DNA of 31,172 nucleotides, from assembly GCA_016649675.1 (NCBI GenBank), contig JAENXG010000004.1, positions 1 through 31,172 on the forward strand, in the 5' to 3' direction. Of this stretch, positions 30,054-31,172 are shown in pieces (position 1 is the first letter of the stretch; each line of letters begins with the position of its first letter). The notes below the pieces were generated by a model that saw only the letters and a list, made by a program, of their open reading frames with translations, did no database searches and was not told the DNA's origin. The stretch is from Methyloceanibacter sp. (GTDB taxonomy: Bacteria; Pseudomonadota; Alphaproteobacteria; Rhizobiales; Methyloligellaceae). The position numbers and the translations under genes are program-made.

Positions 30054-31022
30054 ATGGCCGTCTACACCGACGTCTCTGACGAAGAGCTCGAGGCCTTCAT
30101 CGCAAGCTACGCCATCGGCGCGCTCACCTCCTTCAAGGGCATCGCCGAGGGCGTCGAGAACTCGAACTACCTCGTCCACACCGAGACCGGGCGCTACATC
30201 CTCACGCTTTACGAGAAGCGGGTGGCGCGCCAGGACCTCCCTTATTTCCTCGCGCTGATGGAGCATTTGGCCGCGCGCGGCATCACCTGCCCGCTTCCCG
30301 TCCACGACCGGGAGGGCCGCACGCTGAAAGAGCTTGCTGGGCGGCCCGCGGCGCTCATCACCTTCCTCGAAGGCTTGTGGGTGCGGCGGCCAAGCATCGA
30401 GCATTGCGCTGGGTTAGGCCAAGCGCTCGCACGTTTCCACGTTGCCGGCGCCGACTTTCCCATGCACCGAGCGAACAGCCTGTCGCTGCCGGGATGGGCA
30501 CAAGTATTCGGGTCGATAGGGAGCGACGCCGACAAGGTGACGCCGGGGCTTGCAGCCGAGATCGAGAAGGAGCTCCGTCATCTCGCGCAGCACTGGCCGG
30601 CCGACCTGCCGCAAGGCGTGATCCATGCCGACCTCTTCCCCGACAATGTCTTCTTTCTCGGCGACAAGCTCTCGGGCCTGATCGACTTCTATTTCGCCTG
30701 CAACGACATGCTCGCCTATGACGTCGCCGTTTGCCTCAACGCCTGGTGCTTCGAGCCTGACGGCAGCTTCAATGTCACCAAGGCGAGGGCGCTGCTGCAG
30801 GCTTATGAGAGCGTGCGGCCCTTGAGCGCGGCCGAGCTCGAGTGGCTGCCGACGCTGGCGCGAGGTGCCGCACTCCGCTTCCTCCTAACCCGCACCTATG
30901 ACTTGCTCAACACCGACCGTGCCGCGCTGGTGAAGACCAAGGACCCCAACGAGTATCTGCGCAAGCTCCGCTTCCACCAGCGCGTGAAATCCTATCGCGA
31001 TTACGGGCTCGGGGAGCATTGA
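30054..31022 (+). CDS. thrB: Homoserine kinase, APH-fold type
   Basis: A 322-residue kinase that phosphorylates homoserine on the way to threonine. It belongs to the aminoglycoside-phosphotransferase-like ThrB type, not the GHMP type of enterobacteria. The catalytic loop is HADLFPDNVFF with H191, D193 and N198, and the metal-binding aspartate is D211 in LIDFYFA. The N-terminus MAVYTDVSDEELEAFIASY and GIAEGVENSNY are characteristic. Length is typical. The ATG follows the ispH stop codon with no gap and without a clear ribosome site, so translation is probably coupled. It ends two bases before the rnhA start. Confidence 0.95.
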   Translation: MAVYTDVSDEELEAFIASYAIGALTSFKGIAEGVENSNYLVHTETGRYILTLYEKRVARQDLPYFLALMEHLAARGITCPLPVHDREGRTLKELAGRPAALITFLEGLWVRRPSIEHCAGLGQALARFHVAGADFPMHRANSLSLPGWAQVFGSIGSDADKVTPGLAAEIEKELRHLAQHWPADLPQGVIHADLFPDNVFFLGDKLSGLIDFYFACNDMLAYDVAVCLNAWCFEPDGSFNVTKARALLQAYESVRPLSAAELEWLPTLARGAALRFLLTRTYDLLNTDRAALVKTKDPNEYLRKLRFHQRVKSYRDYGLGEH

Positions 31023-31024
31023 GC

Positions 31025-31172
31025 ATGGCGGCGCGGCCCAAAGTGGTCATCCATACCGACGGCGCCTGCTCGGGCAATCCGGGACCGGGCGGCTGGGGCG
31101 CGATCCTCGAGGCGGGCGCGCATCGCAAGGAGCTCAAAGGCGGAGAGCCCGTGTCGACCAACAACCGCATGG
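31025..31172 (+). CDS. rnhA: Ribonuclease HI, 5' part (cut by window end)
   Basis: The first 49 codons of ribonuclease HI, which degrades RNA in RNA-DNA hybrids. The first catalytic aspartate is in HTDGACSGNPGPGGWGAIL, and the segment KGGEPVSTNNRM leads up to the catalytic glutamate that falls at the window edge. The ATG at 31025 is two bases after the thrB stop codon. It is not broken; the sequence simply ends. With rnhB at 12941 the window carries both ribonuclease H types. Confidence 0.93.
   Translation, partial: MAARPKVVIHTDGACSGNPGPGGWGAILEAGAHRKELKGGEPVSTNNRM

Noticed and set aside
28881..30404. A minus-strand open frame that extends the lipoprotein frame across the whole of ispH and into thrB (726 codons in total)
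   Set aside because: It is the antisense of two clearly conserved genes, with His/Gly/Asp-rich composition typical of GC-rich antisense frames; only the part up to about 28880 has a signal peptide and a plausible protein.

Overview
The window is an ordinary, densely packed chromosomal segment from a GC-rich alphaproteobacterium, most probably a member of Hyphomicrobiales/Rhizobiales. The evidence is the CcrM-type adenine methyltransferase, CtrA-like boxes, the split ATP synthase F0 operon with separate b' and b subunits (atpI-B-E-F'-F), the mutY-dciA-dsbA-smc block and the ispH-thrB-rnhA run. I cannot name the genus. There is no tRNA, rRNA, insertion sequence, phage or CRISPR array.

Left part (1-9351). 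Positions 1-168 hold no supported gene, only a terminator-like hairpin. Then come, on the minus strand, a TrmN-like methyltransferase and a DUF2007 protein, divergent from a polyprenyl diphosphate synthase (TTG start). Convergent with the synthase is the minus-strand series ETF-ubiquinone oxidoreductase, secreted TPR protein and ispE. A family-4-like uracil-DNA glycosylase overlaps moaB on the plus strand. A GGDEF protein with a decayed receiver faces them and has a perfect TTAA-N7-TTAA box upstream.

Middle (9348-19770). Two sugar-transferase genes of the TIGR04282/TIGR04283 type diverge from a PA0069-type radical SAM gene across two predicted leaderless promoters. Next are a four-repeat COG4705 membrane protein, rnhB, a small ParE/RelE-type toxin-antitoxin pair, a Tat-type alpha/beta hydrolase, ccrM, mutY (overlapping ccrM tail to tail), dciA and two tandem DsbA-like thioredoxin-fold proteins, one anchored and one a lipoprotein.

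Right part (19838-31172). smc is followed by a frameshifted small membrane protein, the F0 ATP synthase operon with a recognisable promoter, a membrane-anchored SH3 protein on the minus strand, a 468-base gene-free stretch with several dyads, an uncharacterised lipoprotein, and ispH-thrB-rnhA (rnhA is cut by the window edge).

Functional themes are genome maintenance (udg, rnhB, ccrM, mutY, dciA, smc, rnhA), isoprenoid and quinone supply (ispE, ispH, polyprenyl synthase, ETF-QO) and energy conversion (F0). I did not find a clearly new multi-gene system. The most interesting signals are the CtrA-like boxes at the GGDEF gene and ccrM, the decayed receiver and inhibitory site in the GGDEF protein, the glycosylase lacking two expected Fe-S ligands, the four-fold repeat in the COG4705 protein, and the predicted leaderless genes.
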